NCBI GenBank assembly: GCA_902521675.1
Contig: CABYSP010000010.1
Coordinates: 1 to 51,896 of the forward strand
Length of the DNA: 51,896 nucleotides
From: an uncultured Pelagibacteraceae bacterium
GTDB taxonomy: Bacteria; Pseudomonadota; Alphaproteobacteria; Pelagibacterales; Pelagibacteraceae
Reading direction: 5' to 3'
In this document: positions 42,797-51,896 of the stretch, in pieces
How the letters are laid out: the number at the start of each line of letters is the position of its first letter
How positions within the stretch are numbered: position 1 is the stretch's first letter
Notes under the pieces: generated by a model
What the model saw: the letters and a program-made list of their open reading frames with translations, nothing else
What the model was told of the DNA's origin: nothing
The model's database searches: none
Program-made: the position numbers and the translations under genes

Positions 42797-44155
42797 ATGT
42801 TTGAAAATTTAACAAATAAATTTGAAGAAATTTTTTCTTCTCTGAAAAAGGCACCTTCACTTGATGAAGCTCAAGTAGATGAAGGTTTAAGGGGTATTAG
42901 GCAAGCCTTACTTGAAGCAGATGTCTCTTTGGATGTTGCAAAAGATTTTATTGAAAAAGTTAAGCCAAAAGCATTAGGCCAAGAGATAATAAGGTCTACC
43001 TCACCTGGAGATATGGTTGTTAAAATTGTTTATGACGAACTCGTAAATTTACTAGGCTCCACAAATAATGAAATAAACTTAAATGCAGTCCCACCTGTAC
43101 CAATGATGTTAGTTGGATTACAAGGTTCAGGTAAAACGACAACAACAGCAAAATTAGCAAAATTTTTAGAAACTAATAAAAAGAAAAAAGTAATGATGGT
43201 CAGTTTGGACATTTATAGACCAGCTGCACAAGAGCAACTAAGATCTTTAGGTGAACAGAATAATATTTTAACTTTACCTATTATAGATGGCCAACAACCT
43301 GTGGATATTTGTAGAAGAGCAATAAGTGCCGCTAATTTAAATGGAGCTGAAATAATTTTATTTGATACTGCTGGTAGAACTCAAATCGATTTACAAATGA
43401 TGAGTGAGATTAAGCAAATCGAGGCTGTCGTTAATCCAACAGAAACTTTCTTAGTTGCAGACTCTTTAACAGGTCAAGTTGCTGCCTCAGTGGCAAAAGA
43501 ATTTAAAAATACAGTTGATTTATCTGGAATTATCCTAACCAGAGCAGATGGTGATGCAAGAGGTGGAGCTGCAGTGAGTATGAAATATGTTTCAAACGTT
43601 CCAATTAAATTTTTAGGTATAGGAGAAAAAATAGATAATCTTGAAGTATTCCATCCAGATAGAATTGCAAACAGAATACTTGGAATGGGGGATATCGTAT
43701 CCCTTGTAGAAAAGGCGGCTCAAGATTTAGGAGAAGAAAATCTTAAAAAAGCCGAGGAAGATTTAAAAAAAGGTCAATTCTCTATGGAAAATTATTTATC
43801 TCAATTGAGACAAATGAAAAAAATGGGCGGTATTGAGGGAATTATGTCTTTTATGCCAGGAGTTTCTAAAATTAAATCTCAAATGGACTCAGCAGGAATT
43901 GATGAAAGTATAATTACTAAAAATGAAGCTATTATTTTATCAATGACAAAAAAAGAAAGAGAGAACCCAAAAATAATTGATGGTTCTAGAAAAAAAAGAA
44001 TTGCTAATGGCTCTGGCACAGATCCGGCCACTATCAATAAATTGCTTAAGCAATTTAAAATGATGTCTGAAATGATGAAAAAGATGTCAAAAGGAAATCT
44101 GAAAGGTATGTCTGATAAAGGTATACCGCCAGAGCTATTTAACCAATTAAAGTAA
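42797..44155 (+). CDS. ffh: Signal recognition particle protein Ffh
   Basis: A 452-residue SRP GTPase from ATG 42797 ([16 protein letters not shown], the usual Ffh beginning); an in-frame extension back to 42716 would run through the structured leader and is not credible. The G domain has [16 protein letters not shown] and [10 protein letters not shown], and the methionine-rich M domain that binds SRP RNA and signal sequences fills the C-terminus ([29 protein letters not shown]). It heads the rpsP-trmD-rplS run. No Shine-Dalgarno sequence is visible upstream. Confidence 0.96.
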   Translation: MFENLTNKFEEIFSSLKKAPSLDEAQVDEGLRGIRQALLEADVSLDVAKDFIEKVKPKALGQEIIRSTSPGDMVVKIVYDELVNLLGSTNNEINLNAVPPVPMMLVGLQGSGKTTTTAKLAKFLETNKKKKVMMVSLDIYRPAAQEQLRSLGEQNNILTLPIIDGQQPVDICRRAISAANLNGAEIILFDTAGRTQIDLQMMSEIKQIEAVVNPTETFLVADSLTGQVAASVAKEFKNTVDLSGIILTRADGDARGGAAVSMKYVSNVPIKFLGIGEKIDNLEVFHPDRIANRILGMGDIVSLVEKAAQDLGEENLKKAEEDLKKGQFSMENYLSQLRQMKKMGGIEGIMSFMPGVSKIKSQMDSAGIDESIITKNEAIILSMTKKERENPKIIDGSRKKRIANGSGTDPATINKLLKQFKMMSEMMKKMSKGNLKGMSDKGIPPELFNQLK

Positions 44156-44168
44156 AAAAGGAGAAGAA

Positions 44169-44696
44169 ATGTTAAAATTGAGATTATCAAGAGGTGGAAC
44201 AAAAAAACGTCCTGTTTATAAAGTTGTTGTTGCTGACAGTCGTTTTGCAAGAGATGGAAGATTTATAGAAAAGGTTGGTTTCTTTAATCCTCTATTACCA
44301 AAAGAGAAAAAAGAAAGAGTGGGCCTAGAAGCTGAGAGAATTAAATATTGGCTTGGTCAAGGAGCTCAACCAACAACTAGAGTAGCAAGAATTTTAGGTG
44401 AGAACGAACTAATGCCTATGCCTGCAAATGGAAATAATCCAAATAAAGCAGTGCCAAAAAAAGAGAGAAATAAAAAAGAAGAGGATAATAAAGAAGCTCC
44501 TAAAGCAGAAGCAGCTCCAGCAGCAGAAGCTCCAGCAGCAGAAGCTCCTAAGGAAGCAGCTCCTAAAGCAGAAGCAGCTCCAGCAGAAGCAGCTCCAGCA
44601 GAAGCAGCTCCAGCAGCAGAAGCTCCTAAGGAAGCAGCTCCTAAAGCAGAAGCAGCTCCTAAAGCAGAAGCAGCTCCAGCAGAGGAAAAAAAATAA
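44169..44696 (+). CDS. rpsP: 30S ribosomal protein S16 with repetitive C-terminal tail
   Basis: A 175-residue protein; residues 1-80 are a normal S16 ([20 protein letters not shown]), a protein needed for 30S assembly. The remaining 95 residues, of which 110-175 are built almost only of Ala, Pro, Glu and Lys in repeats such as [15 protein letters not shown], are additional to the usual 80-100 residue length. The tail is probably disordered. The gene has a strong ribosome binding site (AAAAGGAGAAG) and is 13 bases after ffh. A similar tail is on L19, encoded two genes downstream. Confidence 0.95.
   Translation: MLKLRLSRGGTKKRPVYKVVVADSRFARDGRFIEKVGFFNPLLPKEKKERVGLEAERIKYWLGQGAQPTTRVARILGENELMPMPANGNNPNKAVPKKERNKKEEDNKEAPKAEAAPAAEAPAAEAPKEAAPKAEAAPAEAAPAEAAPAAEAPKEAAPKAEAAPKAEAAPAEEKK
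44497..44691 (+). repeat. GCAGAAGCAGCTCC-type tandem repeats in rpsP
   Basis: Degenerate tandem repeats of units such as GCAGAAGCAGCTCC and GCAGAAGCTCCTAAGGAAGC encode the Ala/Pro/Glu/Lys tail of S16. Their base composition (high in G and C) differs sharply from the surrounding AT-rich sequence. Prone to slippage, so copy number probably varies between strains. Confidence 0.85.
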
Positions 44697-44710
44697 TTTA
44701 AAGATTATTT

Positions 44711-45397
44711 ATGTGGCAAGCTCAAGTGTTTACACTGTATCCAGAGATTTTCCCTGGTCCTTTATCTAAAGGACTTTATGGAAAAGCTTTATCAAATAAT
44801 TTATGGAAACTTAAAGTTGTAAACATAAGAGATGCAGCTGACGACAAACATAAAACAGTAGATGATACACCTTATGGGGGTGGTTCAGGGATGTTGTTAA
44901 AAGCAGATGTTCTTGCAAAGTCTTTAGATGAAAACAAAAATGAAAGTGAGAGAATTTTATACTTATCGCCAAAAGGAAAAAAATTTGATCAAAATTTAGC
45001 AAAAGAGCTAGCTAATGAAAAATCTCTGTCTTTAATTTGTGGTCATTTTGAAGGTGTGGACGAAAGAATACTTTCAACAAGAAATATTGAGGAAATTAGT
45101 ATTGGAGATTATGTTTTGTCAGGCGGGGAGTCAGCAGCATATGTAGTTATAGATAGTATTTTAAGATTGCTGCCAGGTGTATTAGGAAATGAAAACTCTA
45201 AATTAGATGAAACCTTTGAAAATGGTCTTCTAGAGTACCCTCAGTATACAAAACCTCAAATTTGGGAGGAAAAAGCTGTGCCAGACGTACTATTATCAGG
45301 TGATCATAATAAAATTAAAGACTGGCGTTTATCTCAATCTGAGGCTATAACACGCGACCGAAGACCAGATTTATGGGAAAAATATAAGAAGAATTAA
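44711..45397 (+). CDS. trmD: tRNA (guanine-N1)-methyltransferase TrmD
   Basis: A 228-residue trefoil-knot SPOUT enzyme that methylates G37 of tRNAs using S-adenosylmethionine, preventing +1 frameshifts. Conserved blocks are [37 protein letters not shown] and [11 protein letters not shown], with the knot and SAM site in the latter two. It follows rpsP after 14 bases; rimM, which normally lies between rpsP and trmD, is not present here. Confidence 0.96.
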   Translation: MWQAQVFTLYPEIFPGPLSKGLYGKALSNNLWKLKVVNIRDAADDKHKTVDDTPYGGGSGMLLKADVLAKSLDENKNESERILYLSPKGKKFDQNLAKELANEKSLSLICGHFEGVDERILSTRNIEEISIGDYVLSGGESAAYVVIDSILRLLPGVLGNENSKLDETFENGLLEYPQYTKPQIWEEKAVPDVLLSGDHNKIKDWRLSQSEAITRDRRPDLWEKYKKN

Positions 45398-45413
45398 CTT
45401 GATAAATATTAAC

Positions 45414-45989
45414 ATGAAAACAATTGAAGAAATAAACCAACATAACGTTAACAAAATTCTTTCAGAGAAAAAAATTCCAGAATTTTATCCTGGAGATGTT
45501 GTTAAGGTTGGTGTGAGAATTACCGAGGGTAAAAAAGAGAGAATTCAATATTTTGAGGGAGTATGTATTGCTAAAAAAAGCAGAGACCTAAACTCATCTT
45601 TTACGGTTAGAAAAATTTCCTTTGGAGAGGGTGTTGAGAGAACTTTTCCTTTATTTGGAACTTTAATTGATTCAATTAAGGTTATTAGATCAGGTAAAGT
45701 AAGAAGAGCAAAACTTTATTATCTAAGAGATAGAACTGGTAAATCAGCAAGAATTGCAGAAAAAATTAGAAAAAAAATTGGTATTGATATCGAAGCAAAA
45801 CCAGAAACAGTTACAGAGGAAAATGTAGCTCCTGCAGTAGAAGCACCAAAAGAAGAAGCACCTAAAGCAGAAGCAGCACCTAAAGAAGAAGCTCCTAAAG
45901 CAGAAGCAGCACCTAAAGAAGAGGTGGCTCCAGCAGCAGAGGCTCCTAAAGAAGAACAAAAATCAGAAAGCTTTACAGAAAAAAAATAA
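45414..45989 (+). CDS. rplS: 50S ribosomal protein L19 with repetitive C-terminal tail
   Basis: A 191-residue protein from ATG 45414 (an upstream TTG at 45399 would add five residues not typical of L19). The core ([53 protein letters not shown]) is normal to about 120 and sits at the 30S-50S interface. Residues 138-180 are an Ala/Pro/Glu/Lys-rich repeat ([18 protein letters not shown]) like that of S16 in the same operon. L19 is usually about 115-130 residues long. Confidence 0.94.
   Translation: MKTIEEINQHNVNKILSEKKIPEFYPGDVVKVGVRITEGKKERIQYFEGVCIAKKSRDLNSSFTVRKISFGEGVERTFPLFGTLIDSIKVIRSGKVRRAKLYYLRDRTGKSARIAEKIRKKIGIDIEAKPETVTEENVAPAVEAPKEEAPKAEAAPKEEAPKAEAAPKEEVAPAAEAPKEEQKSESFTEKK
45838..45957 (+). 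repeat. Short tandem repeats in the rplS 3' end
   Basis: Units like GAAGCACCTAAAGCAGAAGCAGCACCTAAAGAA encode the L19 tail. They are related in both sequence and encoded peptide ([11 protein letters not shown]) to the repeats at the 3' end of rpsP about 1.2 kb upstream. Confidence 0.8.
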
Positions 45990-46000
45990 TTTTTTTTTCA

Positions 46001-47404
46001 ATGTCTACAACATTATACGATAAAATTTGGAACGATCATCTAGTTGATCAACAAGATGATGGTACATCTTTACTTTTTGTAGATAGACATTTAATTCATG
46101 AGGTGACAAGCCCCCAAGCTTTTGAAGGATTAAGAAATTCTAATAGAAAAGTTAGACACCCAAATTTAACTTTAGCAGTTGCAGATCATAATGTTCCAAC
46201 AACTGACAGATCAAAAGGTATTTCAGATGAAGAGTCAAAAATTCAAGTAGATACTTTAGAGGCAAATTGTAAAGAATTTGGTGTTCAGTTATTTGGTATG
46301 GATGATAAGAGGCAAGGTATCGTTCATATTATAGGACCTGAGCAGGGTTTTACTCAACCAGGTACAGTTATTGTTTGTGGAGACAGTCATACTGCAACGC
46401 ATGGAGCATTTGGTGCTTTAGCATTTGGAATAGGAACTTCAGAAGTTGAACATGTTTTAGCTACCCAAACACTAGTTCAAAAGAAAGCTAAAAATTTTAG
46501 AATTAATGTTAATGGTGAACTTCCCTTAGGAGTTACTTCTAAAGATGTAATACTTCAAATAATTGGAAAAATAGGTACAGCAGGCGGAACAGGATCTGTT
46601 GTGGAATATGCTGGAGAATTAATAAGATCTTTAAGTGTTGAGCAAAGAATGACTATTTGCAATATGACAATTGAAGGTGGTGCAAGAGCAGGATTAATTG
46701 CACCAGATGAAAAAATTTTTGAATATTTAAAAGGAAAACCAATGTCTCCAAAAGGTGAAAATTGGGATAAAGCTTTAAACTATTGGGAAGCTTTAAAAAC
46801 AGACTCTGATGCTAGTTTTGATAAAGAAATTAGCCTTAATGCAAATGAAATTTTACCTATGATTACATGGGGCACGTCACCACAAGACGTAATAACAATT
46901 GATGGAAAAGTTCCAAATCCAAATAATGAGACTGATGAAGATAAAAAAAATTCAATTGAAAGAGCTTTAAAGTATATGGGTTTAAAACCTGACATGGCAG
47001 CCAGAGATATAAAAATAGATAAAGTATTTATTGGTAGTTGTACTAATGGCAGAATAGAAGATTTGAGAGAAGCAGCAAAGATCTTAAAAGATAAAAAAGT
47101 ATCATCGCATGTTAATGCTATAGTAGTTCCGGGCTCAGGCTTAGTTAAAGAACAAGCAGAACAAGAAGGACTAGATAAAATTTTTGTTAGCTCAGGGTTT
47201 GAATGGAGAGAACCAGGTTGCTCTATGTGTTTAGCGATGAATGCTGATAAATTAAAACCAGAAGAAAGATGCGCCTCTACATCAAATAGAAATTTTGAAG
47301 GAAGACAAGGTAGAGGTGGTAGAACCCATCTAGTTAGTCCAGGAATGGCAGCAGCAGCTGCAATTTCAGGTAATTTAGATGATGTCAGAAAGTATCAAAA
47401 TTAA
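46001..47404 (+). CDS. leuC: 3-isopropylmalate dehydratase large subunit LeuC
   Basis: A 467-residue aconitase-family enzyme for leucine synthesis, isomerising 2- to 3-isopropylmalate with LeuD. The three [4Fe-4S] cysteines are Cys347 (GSCTNGR), Cys407 and Cys410 (GCSMC), all intact. Substrate blocks [14 protein letters not shown] and [12 protein letters not shown] are typical. Normal length. It is 11 bases after rplS and directly abuts leuD. Confidence 0.97.
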   Translation: MSTTLYDKIWNDHLVDQQDDGTSLLFVDRHLIHEVTSPQAFEGLRNSNRKVRHPNLTLAVADHNVPTTDRSKGISDEESKIQVDTLEANCKEFGVQLFGMDDKRQGIVHIIGPEQGFTQPGTVIVCGDSHTATHGAFGALAFGIGTSEVEHVLATQTLVQKKAKNFRINVNGELPLGVTSKDVILQIIGKIGTAGGTGSVVEYAGELIRSLSVEQRMTICNMTIEGGARAGLIAPDEKIFEYLKGKPMSPKGENWDKALNYWEALKTDSDASFDKEISLNANEILPMITWGTSPQDVITIDGKVPNPNNETDEDKKNSIERALKYMGLKPDMAARDIKIDKVFIGSCTNGRIEDLREAAKILKDKKVSSHVNAIVVPGSGLVKEQAEQEGLDKIFVSSGFEWREPGCSMCLAMNADKLKPEERCASTSNRNFEGRQGRGGRTHLVSPGMAAAAAISGNLDDVRKYQN

Positions 47405-48010
47405 ATGCAAAAATTTAATAAATTAAAAAGTATCCCAGCTTATTTACCAATTGTAAATATTGATACAGACATGATAATTCCAAAACAGTTTTTAAAAACT
47501 ATCAAAAGAACTGGCCTCGGAAAAAATTTGTTTTTTGAAATGAGATATGATGATCAAGGCAAAGAAATAAATGATTTTGTGTTAAACAAAGATCCATTTA
47601 ATCAATCTAAAATTTTAATTGCTGGAAAAAACTTTGGATGTGGCTCGTCAAGAGAACATGCTCCTTGGGCTTTATTAGATTTTGGAATTACTTGTGTAAT
47701 AAGTTCAAGTTATGCAGATATTTTTTTTAGTAATTGTTTTAAAAATGGAATTTTGCCTATAATCCTTGAAGAAGAAAAAATAAAAGAGCTATCTGAATAC
47801 GCAAATAGACTAGAAGAAATTTCTATTGATTTGCAAGAGGAAAAAATAGTTTATGGAAATAATGAGCTAAAATTTGAAGTTGATCCATTTAAGAAAAAAT
47901 GTTTGTTAGAAGGACTTGATGATATCGCTTTATCGTTAAAAAAATTGGAAAAAATAGAAAAGTTTGAAACAAATTTAAAAAACGAAAAGCCTTGGGTATT
48001 TAATGATTAA
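47405..48010 (+). CDS. leuD: 3-isopropylmalate dehydratase small subunit LeuD
   Basis: A 201-residue swivel domain partner of LeuC. Conserved [17 protein letters not shown] (about 74-90) and the N-terminal [14 protein letters not shown] are present. Starts with no gap after leuC and overlaps leuB by 8 bases. Confidence 0.97.
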   Translation: MQKFNKLKSIPAYLPIVNIDTDMIIPKQFLKTIKRTGLGKNLFFEMRYDDQGKEINDFVLNKDPFNQSKILIAGKNFGCGSSREHAPWALLDFGITCVISSSYADIFFSNCFKNGILPIILEEEKIKELSEYANRLEEISIDLQEEKIVYGNNELKFEVDPFKKKCLLEGLDDIALSLKKLEKIEKFETNLKNEKPWVFND

Positions 48011-49109
48011 AGTAAAAAAAAGAAAAATACTTTTACTTCCTGGTGATGGTATTGGTCCTGAGGTAATAGCTGAGGTAAAAAAAATTATTAACTGGTTTAA
48101 TGATAAAAAATCTTTAGATTTTGAAATTGATCAGGAGCTAGTTGGTGGTTGTTCTTATGATAAACACGGTACCCCAATCACTGATGAGGTTTTTTACAAA
48201 GCACTAGAAAGTGAAGTAATTATGCTTGGAGCAGTTGGCGGTCCTACATGGGATAACCTAGAATTTTCCAAAAAACCAGAAAGAGCATTATTAAAACTTA
48301 GAAAAGAACTAAAGCTTTTTGCTAACTTAAGGCCTGCAATTTGTTTTAAACAATTAGTAGATGCTTCAACCCTAAAGCCAGAGGTAGTTTCAGGACTAGA
48401 TATAATGATAGTAAGAGAGTTAACGGGTGGAATATATTTTGGTGAACCTAGAGGAATTAAGCCAATTGAAAATGGAGAAAGAAAAGGAATTAATACACAT
48501 ACTTATACGACTAGTGAAATTATAAGAGTAGCTAGAGTGGCTTTTGATTTAGCAAGAAAAAGATCAAACAAAGTTACATCATGTGAAAAGTCAAATGTAA
48601 TGGAAGCTGGACAATTGTGGAAAGAAGAAGTTAAAGAACTTCATGAAAAAGAATACAAAGATGTAGAGTTAAGCCATATGTTAGCAGACAATTGTGCTAT
48701 GCAGCTTTTAAGAAACCCAAAGCAATTTGATGTAATTGTAACCGATAATTTATTTGGGGATATGCTGTCTGATCAAGCTTCGATGTTAACTGGATCTTTA
48801 GGTCTTTTGCCGTCAGCGTCTTTGGGTGCAAAAAATAAAGATGGTGAGATGAGAGCAATGTATGAGCCAATACATGGATCGGCTCCTGATATAGCTGGAC
48901 AAGGTATTGCAAATCCAATTGCTTCTATTTTAAGTTTTGCTATGGCTTTAAGATACTCTTTAGATCTTGATAAAGAAGCAGATGTTTTAGAAGAGGCAGT
49001 TCAAGATGTTCTAAATGATGGTTTAAGAACAAAAGATATAATGTCAGAAGGCATGAAAGAAACGTCTACTTCAGCAATGGGTGATGCGATAATTTCAAAA
49101 TTGCAATAA
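48003..49109 (+). CDS. leuB: 3-isopropylmalate dehydrogenase LeuB
   Basis: A 368-residue NAD-dependent enzyme producing 2-oxoisocaproate (after decarboxylation) in leucine synthesis. [11 protein letters not shown], the substrate-binding [14 protein letters not shown] and the metal-binding [17 protein letters not shown] are present, and the C-terminus has [18 protein letters not shown]. Length is normal. leuA is not in the window. The gap of 26 bases to the acyl-CoA dehydrogenase suggests it may be read through. Confidence 0.97.
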   Translation: MIKVKKRKILLLPGDGIGPEVIAEVKKIINWFNDKKSLDFEIDQELVGGCSYDKHGTPITDEVFYKALESEVIMLGAVGGPTWDNLEFSKKPERALLKLRKELKLFANLRPAICFKQLVDASTLKPEVVSGLDIMIVRELTGGIYFGEPRGIKPIENGERKGINTHTYTTSEIIRVARVAFDLARKRSNKVTSCEKSNVMEAGQLWKEEVKELHEKEYKDVELSHMLADNCAMQLLRNPKQFDVIVTDNLFGDMLSDQASMLTGSLGLLPSASLGAKNKDGEMRAMYEPIHGSAPDIAGQGIANPIASILSFAMALRYSLDLDKEADVLEEAVQDVLNDGLRTKDIMSEGMKETSTSAMGDAIISKLQ

Positions 49110-49135
49110 AACTAGAATTATTTTAAGGTTTAAAT

Positions 49136-50899
49136 ATGCCAAGTTATACAGCTCCAGTAAAAGACATGATGTTTCTCTTTGAAAAATTAAGAGACAATAA
49201 AAATTATAATGAACTTGAAAAATATAATGAAGTTAGTTCAGATCTAGTGAAAGATATTTTAGAGGAAGCAGCCAAGATAAATCAAAATTTAATTTTACCT
49301 CTTGCTAAATCAGGAGATGAAAATCCAGCAGTTTTAGAAAATGGTGTTGTCAGAACACCCCCAGGCTACAAAGAGGCGTATCAAAAGTATATTGAGGATG
49401 GTTGGACTTCATTGTCTTGTGATCCAAAATATGGAGGTCAGGGAATGCCAAAAACAGTAAGTGCATTTTTTGATGAAATGCTATCTTCAGCAAGCTTATC
49501 ATTTAAATTATATAGTGAACTAAGTATTGGTGCTTATAATTGTATCAATCATCATGCTTCTGATGAAATTAAAAATAAATATTTACCAAAAATTGTAGAA
49601 GGTAAGTGGAGTGGTACAATGTGTTTAACAGAACCAGTCTGTGGTACCGACCTTGGCTTGTTAAAAACTAAAGCAATTAAACAATCAGATAATACTTATA
49701 AAATCAGCGGTCAAAAAATATTTATAACTTCAGGAGACCATGATTTAACCGAAAATATCATTCACTTAGTTTTGGCAAGATCACCAGACTCTCCATCTGG
49801 TACTAAGGGAATAAGTTTATTTTTAGTTCCAAAATATATTGTGAACCAGGATGGTAGTATTGGTCCAAGAAATGGAATTTCAACTGGATCAATTGAGAGT
49901 AAGATGGGTATAAAAGGTTCAGCAACTTGTGTTTTAAATTTTGATGATGCAACTGGTTACATGATTGGTAACAAAGATAAAGGTCTTAGCGCAATGTTCA
50001 CAATGATGAATTTAGAGCGAATAGTTGTAGGCATTCAAGGTTTAGGTATTTCTGAAATTGCTTATCAAAATTCACTTTCTTACGCAAAAGAAAGAAAGCA
50101 AGGAAAAACAAATAATTCAAAATCTAATAATGGTGCAGATTTTATAATTGATCATGCAGACATTAGAAGAACTTTACTTAATATGAAATCAATAATTGAG
50201 GGTGAAAGAGCATTATGTTTTTGGCTTTCTCAACAAACAGAAGTAAGTCTTTATCATCCAGACGAAAAAATTAAACAAGCTGCTTTAGATTACGTTTCAT
50301 TAATGACGCCTGTGGTTAAATCACTTTTTACAGATTTAGCTATGGAAATTACTAGCGATGCAATGCAGATACATGGAGGATACGGATATACTAAAGACCA
50401 AGGTATTGAGCAATTATATCGAGATAATCGTATTACCCCAATTTATGAAGGAACAAATTCCGTACAGGCTGCAGATTTAGTATTTAGAAAATTATCTAAC
50501 AAAAAAGGCGATGTTATAAATAAGTTTTTAGAAATGATTAAATCTGAATGTGAGAGCAAAAATGAAAAAGTAAAAACATTTTCTAAAGAATTAAACCATT
50601 ATTTAGATATTTTATCCAAATTCACAGATTGGATAAATGATAAAAATAAAATTGAAAAGGATGATGTTAGTGCTGCAGCAAATGATTATTTAAAAAGCTT
50701 AGGTTATGTTTCAATTGCTTATGCTTGGATTAAAATTTTAGAAGTTAGTTTTAATGATTTTAACACAAATAAAGAATTTTATAGTGATAAAATAAATACA
50801 GCTAAATTTTATTTCGATAAGGTATTACCTCGGGCTGAGTATCATTACAAATCAGCAATATCAGGAAGCTCAAATATAATGAATTTTAAGTTTAATTAA
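49136..50899 (+). CDS. dmdC: Acyl-CoA dehydrogenase, DmdC-like (3-methylthiopropanoyl-CoA dehydrogenase)
   Basis: A 587-residue flavoprotein, longer than ordinary acyl-CoA dehydrogenases because of an N-terminal extension and a C-terminal domain (about 460-587). FAD-binding MCLTEPVCGTDLG and the catalytic Glu438 in PIYEGTN are intact; the latter is close to the Glu435 reported for DmdC of Ruegeria. The start PSYTAPVKDMMFLFEKL is typical of the DmdC group. It dehydrogenates methylmercaptopropionyl-CoA in DMSP demethylation. The next gene is a DmdB-like ligase, which supports the call. Other long-type acyl-CoA dehydrogenases remain possible. Confidence 0.75.
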   Translation: MPSYTAPVKDMMFLFEKLRDNKNYNELEKYNEVSSDLVKDILEEAAKINQNLILPLAKSGDENPAVLENGVVRTPPGYKEAYQKYIEDGWTSLSCDPKYGGQGMPKTVSAFFDEMLSSASLSFKLYSELSIGAYNCINHHASDEIKNKYLPKIVEGKWSGTMCLTEPVCGTDLGLLKTKAIKQSDNTYKISGQKIFITSGDHDLTENIIHLVLARSPDSPSGTKGISLFLVPKYIVNQDGSIGPRNGISTGSIESKMGIKGSATCVLNFDDATGYMIGNKDKGLSAMFTMMNLERIVVGIQGLGISEIAYQNSLSYAKERKQGKTNNSKSNNGADFIIDHADIRRTLLNMKSIIEGERALCFWLSQQTEVSLYHPDEKIKQAALDYVSLMTPVVKSLFTDLAMEITSDAMQIHGGYGYTKDQGIEQLYRDNRITPIYEGTNSVQAADLVFRKLSNKKGDVINKFLEMIKSECESKNEKVKTFSKELNHYLDILSKFTDWINDKNKIEKDDVSAAANDYLKSLGYVSIAYAWIKILEVSFNDFNTNKEFYSDKINTAKFYFDKVLPRAEYHYKSAISGSSNIMNFKFN

Positions 50900-51896
50900 T
50901 GAGCCATTACGAAACAAATTTAGATAAAAATAAAGCAAATCACGTACCCCTCACTCCCTTAACTTTTTTAAAAAGAGCAAAAGAAATTTACCCAAATTAT
51001 GAGGCTATAATTTATGAGGAAAGAAATTATACCTGGGCTGAAGTTTATAAAAGAGTTGTAAAATTTGCTAGTGCATTGACAAAAATAGGTATTAAAAAAG
51101 GTGACACAGTTTCATTCTTAGCTTTCAATACACCAGAGATTTTTGAAGCACACTACTCTGTACCTATGACTGGTGCAGTTCTAAATACTATAAATATAAG
51201 ATTAGATGCTAAAACAATTTCCTATATTTTAGATCATAGCGAAGCAAAAGTGCTAGTTGTGGATAGACAACTTCATGGAGAAGTAAAAAAAGCATTAAAA
51301 AATCTTAATAAAAAAATAACTATTATTGACATAAACGATAAATATGCTGACCAATCAAAATTGGAAAAAATTGGTGATTTAGAATATGAAAGTTTTTTAA
51401 ATAAAGGTGATGAAAATTACCAATGGCAAATGCCTGAAGATGAGTGGCAAGCTATATCACTAAGTTATACATCAGGTACTACAGGAAATCCCAAAGGTGT
51501 TGTCTATCATCATAGGGGAGCATATTTAATGTCTACAGGAAGCTCAGTTGCTTGGAATATGCCAAATAGATTAAATTTTTTAACAGTTGTTCCAATGTTC
51601 CATTGCAATGGCTGGTGTTATCCATGGACTGTGCCGATGCTAAACGGAAGAACAATATGTTTAAGAAATATAGATATTAAAAAAATTTTTGAACTTATTG
51701 ATAAATATGAAATCACTCATTTTGGTGGTGCTCCAATAGTATTGAATATGATTACCGGAGCGCCAGAAAGTGATAAGAAAAAATTAAAACAAAAAGTTTA
51801 TGTTTTAACTGCTGGTGCTCCTCCACCAAGTATAATTTTTAAAAAAATGAGAGCTCTTGGATTTGAAGTAATGCATGTATATGGTTTAACAGAAAC
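50899..51896 (+). CDS. dmdB: Acyl-CoA ligase, DmdB-like, C-terminus outside window
   Basis: A partial AMP-forming ligase, 332 codons up to the window edge, in frame from the TAATG overlap with dmdC. The ATP/AMP-binding P-loop SYTSGTTGNPKGVVYHHRG lies at about 188-206, preceded by IRLDAKTISYILDHSEAK and followed by VVPMFHCNGWCYPW, both typical of methylmercaptopropionate and medium-chain acyl-CoA ligases (DmdB/AlkK group). It would supply the CoA ester used by DmdC. The C-terminal domain cannot be examined. Specific substrate is inferred from position. Confidence 0.75.
   Translation, partial: MSHYETNLDKNKANHVPLTPLTFLKRAKEIYPNYEAIIYEERNYTWAEVYKRVVKFASALTKIGIKKGDTVSFLAFNTPEIFEAHYSVPMTGAVLNTINIRLDAKTISYILDHSEAKVLVVDRQLHGEVKKALKNLNKKITIIDINDKYADQSKLEKIGDLEYESFLNKGDENYQWQMPEDEWQAISLSYTSGTTGNPKGVVYHHRGAYLMSTGSSVAWNMPNRLNFLTVVPMFHCNGWCYPWTVPMLNGRTICLRNIDIKKIFELIDKYEITHFGGAPIVLNMITGAPESDKKKLKQKVYVLTAGAPPPSIIFKKMRALGFEVMHVYGLTE

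Noticed and set aside
44497-44691. CRISPR-like array in rpsP
   Set aside because: The repeats are short, contiguous and coding, without unique spacers.
44428-44769. Lys/Gln/Leu-rich frame overlapping rpsP
   Set aside because: It is a frameshifted reading of the repeat DNA in the S16 tail and lacks any independent support.
1-51896. Horizontally acquired island around the two TRAP operons
   Set aside because: Base composition and codon use look the same as in neighbouring housekeeping genes, and there is no tRNA, integrase or direct repeat at the borders.

Overview
The window looks like the genome of a SAR11-clade alphaproteobacterium (Candidatus Pelagibacter or a close relative). This is inferred from very AT-rich DNA, extreme compaction (most genes overlap or sit a few bases apart, and no gap exceeds about 200 bases) and the gene set: glycolate oxidase, ABC and TRAP import systems, alphaproteobacterial families such as DUF2794, IalB and HspQ, and a DmdC/DmdB-like pair for dimethylsulfoniopropionate (DMSP) breakdown. 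No tRNA, rRNA, CRISPR, insertion sequence or phage gene was seen.

Layout. 1-5466: mostly minus-strand housekeeping genes (start of a photolyase/cryptochrome-like gene, PsiE-family protein, argG, IalB-like protein, aldo/keto reductase, DUF2794, yciB) with one plus-strand Bax-inhibitor-1 protein. 5554-10705: hspQ, a 195-base spacer with a tandem duplication and a long inverted repeat, then the cytochrome c maturation run ccmC-D-E-F-G-H and a PagL-like outer-membrane protein. 10718-19034: an oxidoreductase block around glycolate and glyoxylate: FMN hydroxyacid oxidase, aminotransferase, glcDEF, D-2-hydroxyacid dehydrogenase, and a 3-hydroxyisobutyrate-dehydrogenase-type enzyme.

19041-26815: a GAF/Fis-HTH regulator that looks like AcoR without its AAA+ sigma-54 domain, divergent from an operon of alcohol dehydrogenase, solute-binding protein, two permeases and two unequal ABC ATPases. 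26948-36612: two TRAP transporter operons with near-identical Tat leaders on their binding proteins. The first carries an amidase and a small membrane protein; the second has an enlarged small permease and a large permease with a long charged C-terminal extension. In all three uptake systems a strong hairpin lies between the binding-protein gene and the permease genes, which probably lets the binding protein be made in excess.

36652-40902: gamma-glutamyltransferase divergent from an MFS transporter, an alpha/beta hydrolase and a secreted protein of unknown function. 40895-45989: ftsY and dapF divergent from ffh-rpsP-trmD-rplS, without rimM in its usual place. A structured, previously unassigned-looking leader precedes ffh, and S16 and L19 share Ala/Pro/Glu/Lys-rich tails. 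46001-49109: leuCDB. 49136-51896: a DmdC-like acyl-CoA dehydrogenase and the start of a DmdB-like acyl-CoA ligase, cut by the window end.

The best candidates for undescribed biology are the structured RNA upstream of ffh, the AAA+-less AcoR-like regulator with its alcohol dehydrogenase/ABC operon and split ATPase pair, and the TRAP permease with the large cytoplasmic-looking extension.
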